This document shows, piece after piece, positions 63,061 through 64,000 of a stretch of 64,000 nt of DNA. The notes beneath the pieces were generated by a model, which was not told the origin of the DNA, did no database searches, and saw nothing but the letters and a program-made list of their open reading frames with translations. Numbering within the stretch: position 1 is the first letter of the stretch; each line of letters starts with the position of its first letter. Source of the DNA: Endomychus coccineus (Eukaryota; Arthropoda; Insecta; Coleoptera; Endomychidae); the NCBI GenBank assembly GCA_958510875.1, contig OY294070.1:44539299-44603298 (forward strand), written 5' to 3'. The position numbers were made by a program, and so were the translations under genes.

Positions 63061-63610
63061 AAAACTTCTGCAGCAGTGATGACTCACAGTTACGTGACGT
63101 ATACGTGACGTAGCACGGGGGCAACGAAAATTGTGGAAAGCAACTTTCAGTTCTCGCGAGAAGCTAACGCCAAGTTTAAACAGTTAACGGGGCTCCACGT
63201 ACCCCCATAGCACCCCCTGCACCCCTATATATATAATATATATATATTATATATATATTATATATAAAACCTCCGCGACGGCCTGCTCCTTCTTACTACT
63301 ACGTTGTTCTTACTCTGGTCAAGGAGGTTTAGGATCGCGGGCGAGAAGCTTGCTGATTATATAGTTAATTTAGGGTCAGCTGAGTGAATACTCGATTCTC
63401 ATTGGACTAGAGCCAATTGACGTCACAAAAATCCTAAAATCTACTGATTTCTGACGAAAATCACGGTAGAAGGGGTAAAATTTTGATCAGATTCAATTCA
63501 GAGTTTCGAGGGCGAAGTCGATTGAAATTGTACAATATTAAACCCACCCCATTCACAGATTTAGTAATTTCATGATATTCATGAGACATCTATGGAAGAT
63601 TTAATACTGT
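63061..63610 (-). repeat. Block C lead module, inverted
   Basis: Reverse complement of the lead in A and B, with TTCTCGCGAGAA at 63151-63162, the AT-alternating tract at 63222-63266, GGTAGAAGGGGTAAAATTTT and CCCACCCCATTCACAG. Confidence 0.85.
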
Positions 63611-63639
63611 ACACGTTGATTGGAAGTTCAAGGGAATTC

Positions 63640-63870
63640 TACCAGATGGCGTTCATCTGCTTTTTGTAACAAATTGATATAACTTTTCGATAGGTGGCGC
63701 TCACCAAGTTGTCACATCGGAATTGCATTATATTTCGAAAGATGGCGCTTTTTACATCACCTCAACGGGATCGCATTACATTTCAATAGGTGGCGCTCTT
63801 CACGTTACTGTGACGAAATTGCATTACATTTCGGTAGATGTCTCCGAATACTATTTCCGATCAGAAATTA
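63640..63870 (-). repeat. Block C flank: AGRTGGCGC units
   Basis: The core appears inverted as AGATGGCGT, AGGTGGCGC (63692-63700), AGATGGCGC (63740-63748) and AGGTGGCGC (63788-63796), spaced about 48 bases. Between cores lies CATTACATTTCG. The last 130 bases of the window have no gene and include a run of ten or more G at about 63968. Confidence 0.8.
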
Positions 63871-64000
63871 TCGCACTAAGATCGCTGAATCTGTTTCTAC
63901 GACGATGCATAGTTTTGAAATTCGCATCTCATAACGACTACGTTAGAGTAATCTTCGATTTCCATATAGGGGGGGGGGGGTCAAGCGTATAAAATTTCAC

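Overview
The window joins two very different kinds of DNA across a 200-base run of N (11001-11200). The left part (1 to about 9,600) is a decayed Maverick/Polinton-type (adintovirus-like) element in an arthropod, probably insect, genome. It has a capsid-like gene, a penton-like gene split by a solo LTR, a phospholipase A2-like minor capsid gene followed by an adenain-like protease, a packaging ATPase, a DUF8207-like gene, a fibre-like gene, an rve-type integrase with a chromodomain tail, and a DNA polymerase B remnant. Nearly every gene carries a frameshift, an in-frame stop, an insertion or a lost catalytic residue, so this copy is dead. A satellite-like stretch (9,600-10,300) and a second copy of a short gene family precede the gap.

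The right part (11201-64000) is dense with mostly intact intronless genes and looks like a large dsDNA virus of the Naldaviricetes type (the class of baculoviruses, nudiviruses, hytrosaviruses and filamentous viruses). I recognise a P33/Ac92-like sulfhydryl oxidase, a divergent family B DNA polymerase, a LEF-8-like RNA polymerase subunit, PIF-2 and PIF-0 (P74). Most other genes match nothing I can name. The gene sequences are very rich in in-frame trinucleotide repeats coding for D, S, T, N and A runs. The overall flavour is closer to the divergent filamentous viruses of Hymenoptera than to a baculovirus, but that placement is an inference.

Layout of the viral part: 11.2-22.1 kb, unknown genes around p33; 22.1-27.5 kb, three tandem paralogues with the N-terminal catalytic signature of XRN-family 5'-3' exoribonucleases; 27.6-31.0 kb, a membrane protein, a RING-finger gene and a duplicated RING plus small-gene cassette whose second RING is dead; 31.1-33.3 kb, repeat block A; 33.3-43.4 kb, DNA polymerase and LEF-8 divergently arranged, then an LCAT-like lipase; 43.4-46.2 kb, gene remnants, a MITE and a zinc-ribbon-like gene; 46.2-49.0 kb, repeat block B; 49.2-56.9 kb, unknown genes including a tandem paralogue pair and a basic protein; 56.9-61.1 kb, PIF-2 and PIF-0; 61.6-64.0 kb, repeat block C in inverted orientation.

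The three repeat blocks share one composite design: a lead module with an AT-alternating tract and a TTCTCGCGAGAA palindrome, an array of about 206-bp units centred on a CCACCGGTGG palindrome, and flanking short repeats with a GCGCCATCT core. They resemble the homologous regions (hrs) of baculoviruses in organisation. Whether the viral part is really integrated next to the Polinton or is a free viral contig joined by scaffolding cannot be decided from this sequence.
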